From: Chara braunii
Taxonomy: Eukaryota; Streptophyta; Charophyceae; Charales; Characeae
Length of the DNA: 29,931 nt
Direction: 5' to 3'
Assembly (NCBI GenBank): GCA_003427395.1
Contig: BFEA01000141.1
Location: 1,124,315-1,154,245 of the forward strand
In this document: piece by piece, positions 20,049 through 29,931 of the stretch
Position numbering within the stretch: position 1 is the stretch's first letter
Layout of the letters: every line of letters starts with the position of its first letter
The notes under the pieces: generated by a model
Told to the model about the DNA's origin: nothing
The model's input: the letters and a program-made list of their open reading frames with translations, nothing else
Database searches by the model: none
Position numbers and translations under genes: made by a program

Positions 20049-20588
20049 ATCTGTAACTATGAATCCCCCGCGGTCATAACCGCGGGGTCAATCTCGGCCC
20101 GCGGTCGGGATCCCGACCGCCGAGGTCGGCTACTGGCGAGGGCCGCGGTCGGAAAACCCCGACATTTTTAATTCCTAGGATAATAGGCCAAAAACAGCAC
20201 AAAAAATAGAGGGTGGTAGGTTTTTTGCGCTCTACAAGCTTATATTTTTAGTTTTATTTTTTGACTTTGTTTTGGGTTTAAAAAACATGAAAAACAGAAA
20301 TCCCTCAAGCAAAAGTTCTTGACTTTATTCTTTTAGTAAGAAAAATAAAGGATTTTGTGTGTTTTTTATCTCAAATTTCGTAACGAGTTTTGATATGATC
20401 CCAAAGCAAAAGTTGTTCAGTTTATTTTTTGGCATAACATATATTGAATTCAGATTTTTTTGAATTCTTTATTTTTTTGTTTTTTCTTTACCGCTGATCG
20501 CGGTCATGACCGTGGGCTCGCGGTCGCGACCTCAGTCCGCGGTCGTGCCCGCGGTGCCCGCGGCCGCGAGGGATGCATAGATCTGTAA
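20049..20588. mobile_element. hAT-like MITE with 8-bp target-site duplication
   Basis: The element is 20057-20580 (524 bp). It is flanked by ATCTGTAA at 20049-20056 and 20581-20588. Terminal inverted repeats are CTATGAATCCCCCGCGG at the left and, reading inward from the right end, CTATGCATCCCTCGCGG: 15 of 17 positions match. The second direct repeat has a single ATCTGTAA (28491-28498) and no element, which proves the insertion and its limits. Both ends carry GC-rich subterminal palindromes, including a perfect 20-mer GCGGTCGGGATCCCGACCGC (20101-20120) and CCCCGCGGT/ACCGCGGGG (20066-20074/20079-20087). The interior is AT-rich and has no transposase. The 8-bp duplication and subterminal repeats fit hAT; the family name is inference. 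Confidence 0.88.
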
Positions 20589-20757
20589 TAGGCTTAGGTC
20601 GTGCTTGGGTTTGATCATAGTTATGATTCTGCTTGCGAAGGAGAGAATGAAAAAAACTACAAGCGATGATTCGAGCATCGGATTACCAAGAGCAAATATG
20701 ACAGGGTCGGGGTCCTCGGGTGGGATTACTAGTCGGGTCCCCATATACATTCGTGTG

Positions 20758-20761
<4 letters not shown>

Positions 20762-20794
<33 letters not shown>

Positions 20795-20829
20795 TGTTTG
20801 TGACGATATATATATATATATATATATAC
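20762..20829. repeat. (TA)n tracts
   Basis: Two (TA)n runs are separated by about 16 nt. The second direct repeat has only one short run (28675-28690), so the tract has expanded in this copy. Confidence 0.93.
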
Positions 20830-21330
20830 ATATAAATACGTATTTATATTATTCGATATGTAACGAGGGATAGTAGTTACGTGTATCTCGCCCGTGGACG
20901 GGATTGATTCACCTAGTCGCGTTTCATCGTCATCCTCGGTCTAGTTTGCTTTTCCTGGGGGAGGTTCACTCGTTATCAAGTGATGATGGATGGGAAGGCA
21001 GATATAGACTGAAGCTCAAGAACGAACAAGGGTAACATGCGGCAACGCGATTACGTTGCTCTGATGCTGCATATGCTCGTAGACGGCTTCTAAGAAAAAG
21101 AAGAAATGGAAGAACGGAAGTAAATGGAAAAATTTCATAAGCATTCCTATTCGGGTATCGGTAGTTGGAGGCATTGTGAGCAGGCTATCATGAAACTATC
21201 AGAGTTCGTAGAGGGTTTTTGAAAAAAACTTTCCCATGCAGATCGTATGAGACGAGGATAGTGAAGGGGAGGGGAAGCGAAGAAAAAAAGAAAAAAAGAA
21301 AAAGGGAGAAAAGAAAAAAGGAAGAAAGAT

Positions 21331-21428
21331 TTCAGAGAACAATCGACTAGGGGATGACACATACATTATGCACTTCAAAAAAAAAATTCAGAGAGCATCA
21401 ACTAGGGGATGAGACATACATTCTACAC
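21331..21428. repeat. ~56-bp tandem duplication inside the direct repeat
   Basis: TTCAGAGAxCAATCxACTAG starts at 21331 and, with a small deletion, at 21387. The same duplication is in copy 2 (29179 and 29234), so it predates the duplication of the whole repeat. Confidence 0.85.
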
Positions 21429-22114
21429 TCAAAAAACACGCGAGTAGAACAAAACTCATATATTTGATAAAAAACCTCTTAACTGGTCGTCGATCCGAAG
21501 CAATACCCAAGTTTTACCAACAGGACAGCATGCGAGAAATAGCGGGGCAGGAAATGTCCGGCTGCATCACCAAAGGCGGTTCCTCGTGATATGGGAACAA
21601 GCCTCGACAGCCATAGCAGGGAGGGTAGTGGCAATCCCCTCAAGCGCTTTTCTGCCGTTAGCCACAAGTGCACGACTTCATCAGAGGGAAATCTCCTGCT
21701 AAGTTACAGATGTTTGGGTAGCGGGAGCGGGGGAGAAGGCGGCGGCATCGTTTGCAGATGGTGTAGAAAAGCAGGGAGGGCGAGAAAGGCAAGCAGAGCA
21801 ATGAAAACCAATAGTACAAAGGTTGAAACCTCTACAGCTAGCGCAACTCTTCCTTCCATATCTTCCTTCTAGAGCGCCATAGTAAGCAGTGCTACGAGCT
21901 TCAAAAGGAGGAAGCGAGCAAAATCGCAGGGGAAGGAAAAAAAGGCGCGCATTACTAGTGCCATACAACCAGTAGTGAGGTCTTCGCTTAGCAAAGAAAT
22001 GAGAAAAGATGCATGAAGATGGATAGGTGATCGCAACGATATTCTACGAGTGCCTGTCTACCTCAAGGACCAGAGTGTGGTGGGGAGAGAGGAAGCGAGC
22101 GGAGGAGCAGAGAG

Positions 22115-22360
22115 TTATACCGCATCTTCGGGATTGCCGATCAGCAGGTCCACCATGGCTGGGTTCACTTCGTAGTCCATGACTCCTCGTCGCCGTAGCT
22201 CGCAAGTACCGCAGCCTCCGAAGTCGTCACCAGAGATTGTCACGTGATTCGACTGGAAGCGTGTCACACTGGAAGGCTGTACGTACGTCCTTGGCCCAAC
22301 AGTGAGCACACTCTGTGAAAAGAGGATGGGAGACGTCGGTCGTTCCGCATTCTAAAATAG
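22115..22360 (-). pseudogene. Cysteine-rich coding fragment, frameshifted
   Basis: Reading the minus strand from about 22360, one frame gives ECGTTDVSHPLFTECAHCWA and continues with a further cysteine to a stop near 22225. The overlapping frame gives DDFGGCGTCELRRRGVMDYE and ends at NPEDAV, with its stop at 22117-22115. Together they show C-x(n)-CAHC-x(n)-C-x(n)-CGTC spacing, like a zinc-binding module interrupted by one frameshift. Base composition here is more balanced than in its poly-A and microsatellite neighbours. It sits just beyond direct repeat 1, downstream of the reverse transcriptase on the same strand. No family is recognised, and it could be chance. Confidence 0.35.
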
Positions 22361-22398
22361 TATCCCCTGCTCGTCATTTGTTCAGTTCCTTCTAGACA

Positions 22399-22482
22399 GA
22401 CGCTGACCCTTTTGGCGCGTGACAACTTCCGAGACAAGCGAAAGGTCATGAAAAAAAGCGCGAGACAAAAAAAAAAAAAAAN

Positions 22483-22521
<39 letters not shown>

Positions 22522-22994
22522 AAAAAGGAAAAAGAATCACAAAAACATTTGTCACCGAGCGGACGATTATTCTCGTTTGTTTGTTGGTATTTAGAAACTT
22601 CATTCCCAAGTGTTTTATTAAGAAATTTAAAAAGCAAATCCTCTTGACTATCGCATTTTTCTTTCGTAGGTAGTCTCTCTTCGGTCGTCCATCTCCTCCT
22701 TTGATCTCTGTATGTGTGTGACTGACGCTGACCTTCTTGGCGCGTGACAACTTTCGAGACAGGTGAGAGGAGAAAAACACTGGACAAACAAGGGCGAAAA
22801 AAAAAGAAAAAAAAGACAAAAAAAGAGAAAAAAAAAGAAAAAAAAGACAAAAAGACAAAAAAAAAGAAAAAAGGGAAAAAATAAAAAAAAGAAAAAACAG
22901 GAAAAAAAAACAAATATTTGCCACCGAGCGGACGATTATTCCTGTTTGTCTGTTGATATTTAGGAGCTTCATTCGCAAGTGTTTTATTAAGAAA
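22399..22994. repeat. 325-bp tandem duplication with purine homopolymer runs
   Basis: Copy A starts at 22399 and copy B at 22724 (GACGCTGACC...TTGGCGCGTGACAAC...CGAGACA, then an A-rich run, then CACCGAGCGGACGATTATTC, then GTTTTATTAAGAAAT). The A-rich run has different length and interruptions in the two. Copy B ends at about 22994. A third partial copy (the TTTTTCTTxCxTAGGTxGTC block) is at 23389-23475. Lysine-rich and phenylalanine-rich frames across it are translations of the homopolymer. Confidence 0.9.
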
Positions 22995-23619
22995 TCTATG
23001 AACTGCAAAATGACAAAACCAAAGGAAAAAAAGAAAAATTTGTGAGATGATCGGACATCGGTCTTTTATTTCTATATATATATATATACATATATACATA
23101 CATATATATTGACGATATATATATATATATATTCCTGTTTGTTACCCTGGACCTAGGCTGAAAAATCCATTTATTCCCCATTTTTGTGTGTGTGTGTGCG
23201 TGTCGTATTGTCGTGCAGCCTGATATTCCCTCGGTTTAAAGTACAAGGTATTAGCTCCACAAGCCCATAACCGTGGTCGAGCAACGGGGGGTTGCCCTTC
23301 ATGTGTTCCTTGGATTTACAAGTGTGTGCGACCTGCAGTTATTTACAAAGTTCCAAGGAATATTAGTATTCTTCTTTTATATTTCATTCATCTCGTGACT
23401 TCGCGTATTTTTCTTCCATAGGTTGTCTCTCTTCGATCGTCCAGCTCCTCTCTTGATCCCTGTATGCGTGTGTGTGTGTGTGTATGTGTGTGTGTGTGTC
23501 GCACCTGCTGTCCCACCGGTTAAATGGGCCAGGGAATGGAAGTTCTGATGCCAAGGGGCGTGAGGCCTTCCCTGCCCCCCCGGTCACCACAACACACCTC
23601 ACACATACACACAACACTG
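22995..23619. other. Spacer downstream of the reverse transcriptase, no gene
   Basis: It holds (TA)n runs at about 23072-23133, GT runs near 23184-23200 and 23468-23500, and the partial third copy of the 325-bp unit at 23389-23475. No coding sequence is supported. Confidence 0.6.
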
Positions 23620-25839
23620 TTAGCACATATGGAATCGTGCAATCAAGATAGTCCTTACTATGTCACTGTTGACGCGTCCAGGTTGGTACTTCGATCTGTT
23701 GAAAAGAACTCCGTCGACGATTTTCCAGCATTCCCTCCTGCCAAACCCGTTAGCAACCATATCTTGGACTAAAGTATGGGTTTCGTACGCAGCTTCCTGC
23801 TCATCAGAGCATAACAATAGGACAAGTTCGGTTTGCGCAGTCAGGAGCTGCAACGACTGTGCGATGCTTCGATTGAACTTAAATTTCATAAATTTGACGG
23901 GGTTGAAATTTAGTCCTTTCTTTTTGTGGTGCTTGGAAGTGGCGAAAGTGCCATTGGAGGATGAGATGATCGAGATAGTGAGGTTAAGGAAGTTCGCGAC
24001 TAACCCATGATTATCCTCCTTGACCTCTATGGTTTCCTTTATATCGATGCATTCGTGTGGGTAGATTTTCCTCTCAGGACACTGGCCAGGTACCCCGTCT
24101 TTGAGAAAGTCCACGATGACCATGTTGTTCAATGAACAGAGGTCATCGATATACCTGTAGGTTTCCTGAAAGCACTTGAGTGTCTGCCACTCCTGATTTT
24201 CGACTAGGTGTGCAATCAGTTGAAATTCATACTGAAAGAAATATAAGTCACAGAGGATAGGAGAATAAGACAGCCCCATGGGGATGCCAAGAACTTGTCT
24301 CCAAACCCTGTTTCCCACCTGTACTACTGCGTTGGTCACCAGCCATTCGCAAGCGCTGATGATCTCATTCTCGTCGAAGTAGAGTCTGCCAAACTTTCTC
24401 TCCTGCTTCTCATCGACCCAATGCGGATGCAGCGAACCGTGGGCAGAGACTGTAATTGCAATCACGTCCCTCGCAGTTCTGGCTCTTCTCCACTCCATTG
24501 CGCATTCGACAAAAAAATTGATTGCAGCGATTAGTCCATCGTTCGAGTTGTCCGTCGGGATCTTCTCGAAGCATCTGGTGATGTCCGTTGTGAAGACGTA
24601 ATATACATGACGAGGGAGATTGGCGATGAGTTCGCTGATCGATGTGACCACCAAAAGTTGGGTCTGACTCCGTGCATGGTAAAGATCTCGTCGCTCTTCT
24701 TCTAGCAGAGCGTCTGTACATCGATCGCAAGGAACTTCAGGAGGCACGCGCAGACGTCTGCAGTGGGTGAGAGTACTCACCCTGTTGTGTTGGTAATCCA
24801 TCTAAAAGTCTCCTTGTGCGCTTTGTACACGACCATGAGGTGTGGTAGGGGAAGTGGTTCCTCCTCGTGCTTGACTGGTGCGAAGGCGCTGGCCTGCTCC
24901 GCTAGTCCGCTGCCGATTACTGCAGGCAATTGCTGGAGTGGAATGAAGTCTGGGCCGGAAAGTCTCTCCAATGCTAACCTCCGTATGAAGTTAACACAAA
25001 CGAACGTCGAAATGTGTGGCGCCTTGCCCGTTGGGCAGACGAGGAACCTTCCTGTTAGCCAATCATTGACAATCAATCTCCCTTCTTGCTGAAATGTTGT
25101 TAATGGGTTCCTCCTTGATGTGCCTATGTTGCATATGATACTGCCTGATGAAAGTCCTTGCTTTCTCCATCACGAAGTTATTCACCAGCTTCTCTTCCTC
25201 CATTGAGAGCTCTTCGTCGCAAACTTTCGTAGTCAGAATGCAGTCGAGTGCTTCTTCAATTTCTCCTAAGGCAAACTCTTCATCCAATGCCCTCATTGGT
25301 ATATGATTCAGTCCTGCATTCATCATGAGTTGCAGTTGTCCGTTGTTCGTGACTCCTGTGTCCGTGGTTATGACGTGCAGCACTGCTTCTGTCGGAAGTA
25401 GCCTTACTGCGGCAAGATTCAAAAATTATGCATGCCTGCCTGCACCGCATGTGCAGCTATCTGGATCGTAGCTGGCCTCCCACTCCATGATCTTGAATTT
25501 GCGGAACACTCTCCCTGGTTTGCATATCTTGGCGGAAATCGGCTCGTCATACTTCCATCCGATGACCACCTCGTCCAGCCAGCTCTTGGATTTCTCCCCT
25601 ATCACCTGTCCGAAACCTTCGATCACAAATCGTCTCAGTGGCACGGCCTCCATGAGTCTGCTCGTATATCTGATGTGTATGAATTCCCTCTTCTCCTTCT
25701 TCCCCTTTCTCCATGCGAGTCTTCCGGAGGGTAATTGAATCATCTGGCCATCTTCCTCTTGCCCGAAGTACACAACCTGCACATCGAACATAACTCCATC
25801 GAAGAATTCAACAGGCTCATAAATCGACCAGTTATCCAA
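23620..25839 (-). pseudogene. Penelope-like reverse transcriptase (ORF2), broken
   Basis: This ORF encodes an RNA-dependent DNA polymerase of a retroelement. N- to C-terminal landmarks: a CTCGAGRH cysteine patch (about 25450); HVITTDTGVTNNGQL (about 25370), typical of this family upstream of the fingers; FLVCPTGK (about 25040), like the DKG motif; YKAHKETFRWI (about 24830), like the HK motif of Penelope-like RTs; FTTDITRCFEKIP, RT motif A with its aspartate; GIPMGLSYSPILCDLY, motif B; YIDDL (about 24150), the catalytic pair; LNLTISI, like motif E. Lesions: stop TAA at 25428-25426, frameshift near 25080, stops TGA 24779-24777 and TAG 24704-24702, frameshift near 24648. The first ~50 residues of the long frame starting at 24801 are out of frame: homology there continues in the frame with ADVCACLLKFL and GVRPNFWW. 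No GIY-YIG nuclease was found. No ATG precedes the first conserved part; an upstream stop is near 25855. Confidence 0.85.
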
Positions 25840-25854
25840 GCGGGGGTACGTTCA

Positions 25855-26042
25855 GGGAGATATTTCCTTTGGAAAAGAAAACAAGGAAAAAAAAACAAAA
25901 AAAAGGGAAAAAAAAAAAAAAATCGAGAAGAAAATCGTAAGATTAAAAGCTAATACGAGAGAGAGATATAGATATGAAAGTCAGGGTTAACTGCTTTCAG
26001 GGCCTCCCCTGATGAGGTTATGCAGGCGCGCATAGCTCGATC
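25855..26042. other. Spacer between ORF1 and ORF2, A-rich
   Basis: A run of AAAAG and AAAAC blocks (25870-25935) then ordinary sequence to the end of ORF1. No feature is recognised. Confidence 0.5.
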
Positions 26043-27780
26043 TCATGGGGATTGGATACTGCCTCTTTTCTCTTTCTTGTTGTTGGTGTTCGCCTTCTTC
26101 TTTCCTTTGGCACCGGCAGACCCGCTGGTCGTTATCGCAGAACTACCTTGGGAACGTAATTGTTTCCTATTCCCAGCGCTTTGCGTGTTGACTCTGTGTG
26201 ACCTGACCGATCCTTGGTTGAGTTCGGTGTTATCATCGTGTGTGGCTTCTTCCCTTATCCGGATGCCTTGCTGCTGGTGTTTCGGCGGGGGATTCTTCAT
26301 TGCTTCCCTCCTGGCAGCAATGTTCTGCAAGGGAGGTTGCAATGGGGGATCCATGGCTTGAGGCATCTGTTGCCTGGGGCCGGGTGCGAAGGGGAGTACT
26401 CGCTGCCTGGGTTAGATGACAAGCGGTGGGTTACCGCGTTGCCTCTTGCTCGCTTGGTCGCCAGGCGAGTTCCTAGTCCTGACTCTGGGATTGCTAGTCA
26501 CTCGAGTAGGTAGAAGTACTCTTCCAATAGTAAGTGGAGTATTGTACTTCCACTTGGATCTGTCGACTGCAGTTTCGAATGTGAGGGAAGGATCACGTTC
26601 GATCGCAGAGATAACATCGGTCATGGCCTCCCTGATAAACATGAAGGTGACGCAAGCCTCAATGGCTTCTTTCCACGAGACCCGAAGATAGTGAATGAAC
26701 ATGGAGATCTTCACTTTCACTGAGGCAACGTTGGGAAACAAGACATCGGGGTGAGCGAGGAGGTACCAAATGGCGTGATCAACCCAGATGGGCCCGTTCC
26801 CGCAGTCTTTCTTCCTCTGTGAGACGCATTGACATATGAGGTAAGGACGTCAGACGTTCCAACATTTCCTTAAGATCGAATTCCGGAGCGGATCTGATCT
26901 TCTTCTGCCATATGGCAGGGATGGTGAATTCACATTTCGATGGATCAAGCAGGGAAAGGACGGGAAATTTCAAGAGGGTTGGTTTAAACCATTTCATACC
27001 TGGCGGGCAATATGGTAGATCACCGATCATTGCGTTGGCTTTGCACTTGGCAACCTCCTCCTTCGTTAAGTTAGCAAGGAATACGAGAGCATTCAGGGAA
27101 AACGGGGCAAGGTAGTTAAATGTGTCAAGTTTCCAGAGTGCATGCCTAAAATCGCCCCTTGTGTGCTCTATCCAGTGTGGGGAAGGGAGGGGTGCAAAGG
27201 CGGTGTACTGTGTTCCTTGGGAGGACACAGTCGTAGGTGGGCTGCAACTGTTACTGGCAGTGATGACGGCGATGGCGGCTTTCATTTCGGCTATTTCGTC
27301 GTCGTCAATCGCGATGGCATCAGTAATAGTGCAGTTCGCCAGCGGTTTCTCACACGTCTGTCCTTGGAGGTGCGAGTGATCTAACCCCCAAATCTTCAAA
27401 AATAATTGCTCGACCTTGGCGATTCTGGTGGGCAGTTCGACACATTCCTGTCCATATTCTATTTTTTTGTTCTCTAGTTCCCTTGCTAATCCCAAAAGCT
27501 TCGCATCGAAAGCGTCCTTGCTCTCATCCCAAGCGGAGGCAAGTTTCGCAAGATCATTGAAACCGATCATGCCGAAGAAATTAGAAAATCGTCCAGTCTT
27601 GACCATCGTTTTCATTGCCTCCAGGATCTCCGGTTTCATGGTGGCAATCAGTGCTTGCACCGGCCTGCTGGGCCACGCATGGTCCTTGAGCCAGGTATGT
27701 TTGCCCGTGATCTCATCCCACCAGCCTTCAGGGAAGAGCTTCGTCGGAGGTACCTGCAAAATGACAGACAACCAACAGGA
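26043..27780 (-). pseudogene. ORF1 of the retroelement, unrecognised, broken
   Basis: The main frame (27780-26779) begins without an ATG, right after a stop at 27783-27781. TTTTGCAG (27761-27754), which resembles a 3' splice site, lies just inside, so the true start may be upstream or spliced. A helical, coiled-coil-like region follows (LASAWDESKDAFDAKLLGLA onward, near residues 80-130), then a proline/serine linker, then a second globular part. Near 26810 a frameshift leads into the frame with GPIWVDHAIWYLLAHPDVLF and then KVKISMFIHYLRVSWKEAIE. A single in-frame TAA at 26414-26412 separates this from a glutamine- and proline-rich, strongly basic tail (KGKKKANTNNKKEKRG) that ends at 26043. 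Intact it would be about 580 residues. Position before the RT, coiled coil and basic tail suggest a gag-like nucleic-acid-binding protein; that is inference. Confidence 0.65.
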
Positions 27781-27783
27781 CTA

Positions 27784-28026
27784 TAGAACAAGCAAGAAGG
27801 GACAAGGGTTTTTTTTGGTAAACCGGGGGTACCTAAACTTCATCTCAAAGCTTATTCGCGTGTAAGCTGGATTCACCGGTATCTTCCCTATTTCCCGTAT
27901 CTGCGCGGAGCTAGGTTTTAAAGGCAGCCACCCATGTTTCCCACGCCTGAATATACATGCATACAGGGATACGGTTGGTGGGACACACCACCAACGGCGC
28001 TGACGGGGGGATTCCCCCACGTAGTT
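27784..28026. other. Leader between direct repeat 2 and ORF1
   Basis: No coding sequence. Small dyads are present, for example GTTGGTGG/CCACCAAC (27974-27981/27988-27995) and GGGGGA/TCCCCC (28006-28018). By position this would be the 5' untranslated part of the minus-strand element. Confidence 0.45.
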
Positions 28027-28350
28027 GTGTGTTTACGTTACGTCATGTGAAAAAACATCATGTCGAAATGCGGTATGGAACCAATACCACAATCAAGCCC
28101 CGAAATAATGCTTCAGCGTATCCCCATAAATCTTGTCAGGCGGACACAGGATTTACCCACGCCATTCCTCCTTCGACTACTTAGGACACTCACGGGATTG
28201 TCATGGTGATTCCGTCCAACACTCCGCAAGGAATAACGACCATGAGGTAATTTTTGCGAGAAGTAGGCATATTTTCCACATATGAGTGAGAAAGTAAAAA
28301 AGAAAAAAAGAAGAAAAAGAAGAAAAAAAGAAAACAGAAAAGAAAACAGG

Positions 28351-28419
<69 letters not shown>

Positions 28420-29931
28420 TACGTAATGGATAGAATTCTGAAGGACGGATTTACCAGTCGTGTTCTCCCGACAGTACTTGTTTCTAATATATCTGTAATA
28501 GGCTTAGGTCGTGCTTGGGTTGGATAATAGTTTTGATTCTGCTTACGATGGAAAGAAGGAAAGAAACTACAAGCGATGATTCGAGCATCGAATTACAGAG
28601 AGCAAATATGACAGGGTGCGGGGTCCCCGGGTGGGATTACTAGTTGGGTTTCCATATACATAAGTGTGTATTCATATATATATATATATACATCTAAATA
28701 CGTATTCATGTTATTCGATATGTAACGAGGGATAGTAGTTACGTGTATCTCGCCCGTGGACAGGATTGATGCACCTAGTTGCGTTCCATCGTTATCCTCG
28801 GTCTAGATTGTTTTCCTAGGGGAGGTTCGCTCGTGATCAAGTGATGATGGATGGGAAGGCAGATATAGACTAAAGCTTAAGAACGAACAAGGGTAACATG
28901 AGGCAACTCGATTACGTTGCTCTGATGTTGTATATGCGCGTAGACGGCTTCTAAGAAAACGAAAAAATGGAAGAACGGAAGTAAATGGGAAAATTCCATA
29001 AGCATTCCTATTCGGGTATCGGTAGTTGGAGGCATTGTGAGCAGGCTATCATGAACCTATCAAAGTTCGTAGAGGGTTTTTGAAAAAAACTTTCGCATGC
29101 AGATCGTATGAGACGAGGATAGTGAAGCGGAGGGGAAGCGAAGAAAAAAAGAAAAAAAGAAAAAAAAGGACGAAAGATTTCAGAGAGCAATCGACTAGGG
29201 GATGAGACATACATTATGCACTTAAAAAAAAAAATTCAGAGAGCAATCAACTAGGGGATGAGACATACATTCTGCACTCAAAAAACACGCGACGAGAACA
29301 AAACCCATATGTTTGAGAAAAAACCTCTTAATTGGTCGTCGATCCGAAGCAATACACAAGTTTTACCAACAAGACAACATGCGAGAAATAGTAGGGCAGG
29401 AAATGTCCGACTGCATCACCAAAGGCGGTTCCTCGTGATATGGGAACAAGCCTCGACAACCATAGCAGGGAGGGTAATGGCAATCCCCTAAAGCGTTTTT
29501 TTACCGTTAGCCACCAGTGCACGGATTCATCAGAGGGACATCTCGTGCTAAGTTACAGATGTTTGGGTAGCGGGAGCGGGGGAGAGGGCGGCGACATCGT
29601 TAGCAGATGGTGTAGAAAAGCAAGGAGGGGGAGAAAGGCAAGCAGAGCAATGAAAGCCAATAGTACAAAGGCTGAAACCTCTACAGCTAGCACAACTCTT
29701 CCTTCCATATCTTCCTTCTGCAGCACCATAGTAAGCAGTGCTGCGAGCTTCGAAAGGAGGAAGCGAGCAAAATCGCAGGAGAAGAAAAATAAGGCGTGCA
29801 TTACAAGTGCCATACAACCAGTAGTGAGGGCTTCGCTTAGCAAAGAAATGAGAAAAGATGCATGAAGATGGACAAGCGATCGCAACGATATTCTACGAGT
29901 GCCTGTCTGCCTCAAGGACTAGACTACGGTG
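28027..29931 (-). repeat. Direct repeat copy 2, cut by window end
   Basis: Collinear with 19613-22082 in the same orientation. It lies 5' of ORF1 on the minus strand, so the pair brackets the retroelement like LTRs or the pseudo-LTRs of Penelope-like elements. It lacks the hAT-like insertion, has an unbroken poly-A of about 65 (28350-28415), and its inner end has only GTGTGT where copy 1 has a 67-bp GT run. No genes are supported within it. Confidence 0.93.
28491..28498. other. Empty target site of the hAT-like MITE
   Basis: A single ATCTGTAA, in the same flanking sequence that surrounds the duplicated ATCTGTAA in copy 1. It is the pre-insertion state. Confidence 0.9.

Larger units (their letters stand above)
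19613..22082 (-). repeat. Direct repeat copy 1 (candidate retroelement terminal repeat)
   Basis: Collinear and in the same orientation as 28027-29931. Over the first ~260 bp I counted about 16 mismatches, so roughly 94 percent identity. Differences include the 524-bp miniature transposon, a longer poly-A run with an assembly gap, and an expanded TA tract (20762-20829) holding the extra sequence TTCTGTTTGTGACGA. The copies are still aligned where the window ends, so the true repeat is at least 1.9 kb. It lies 3' of the minus-strand reverse transcriptase. Minus-strand frames kept in both copies (21673-21479, 21968-21699) simply follow the high DNA identity and give no evidence of coding. Confidence 0.93.

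Noticed and set aside
22382-23099. 208- and 217-residue minus-strand frames with long phenylalanine runs
   Set aside because: They cross poly-A tracts and the 325-bp duplication; the sequence is poly-Phe from homopolymer. Two frames are equally similar between the repeat copies, so coding constraint cannot be shown.
24756-24779. A very short GT...AG segment (GTGAGTACTCTCACCCACTGCAG) as an intron removing the TGA stop
   Set aside because: It would be only 23 nt, below known spliceosomal intron sizes, and it removes family-conserved residues. A point-mutated stop is simpler.
24650-24801. N-terminal ~50 residues of the long RT frame as a genuine N-terminus
   Set aside because: In another frame the same DNA reads ADVCACLLKFL and GVRPNFWW, which fits the RT family. 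The long frame picks up the true protein only at about 24648.
27754-27766. 13-nt match CTGCAAAATGACA at 27754-27766 and 23003-23015
   Set aside because: It is short, the flanks do not align, and a 13-mer shared by two AT-rich places in 30 kb is weak evidence.
28282-28527. Lysine-rich plus-strand frame
   Set aside because: Translation of a poly-A tract.

Overview
The window looks like an intergenic, transposon-saturated stretch of a large eukaryotic nuclear genome. There is no operon structure, no ribosome-binding sites and no intact long gene. Instead there is a 172-bp satellite, long inverted and direct repeats, microsatellites, poly-A tracts, one assembly gap and broken retroelement genes. 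A green plant or charophyte alga such as Chara is my best guess. It rests on remembered resemblance of the reverse transcriptase to predicted proteins of that lineage, and nothing in the window proves it.

Layout. 1-1126: about seven copies of a ~172-bp satellite, each with a short dyad. 1596-9360 and 12820-18895: two diverged, collinear arms of one very long inverted repeat, aligned by eye at more than ten anchor points. The arms are non-coding. Both carry hairpin arrays: a nearly constant 19-20-nt loop held by stems that differ in sequence from copy to copy but stay self-complementary. The left arm also carries a ~1.1-kb insertion with a minus-strand retrotransposon primer-binding site. 9660-12815: the centre between the arms, made of four unrelated purine-rich tandem arrays and the 3' end of a decayed Ty3/gypsy-like element.

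18896-19617 is GC-rich and then microsatellite DNA. 19613-22082 and 28027-29931 (cut by the window end) are direct repeats, about 94 percent identical where I counted. They flank a minus-strand retroelement with an unrecognised ORF1 (27780-26043) and a reverse transcriptase ORF2 (25839-23620). The RT carries Penelope-like motifs and its catalytic residues, but both ORFs have stops and frameshifts. The left direct repeat contains a 524-bp hAT-like miniature transposon; the right repeat preserves the empty target site.

Nothing here encodes a working pathway. The parts are related by descent and insertion: two old arms, insertions into them, and a retroelement with its terminal repeats. The strongest candidate for something undescribed is the family of constant-loop, covarying-stem hairpins in the arms.
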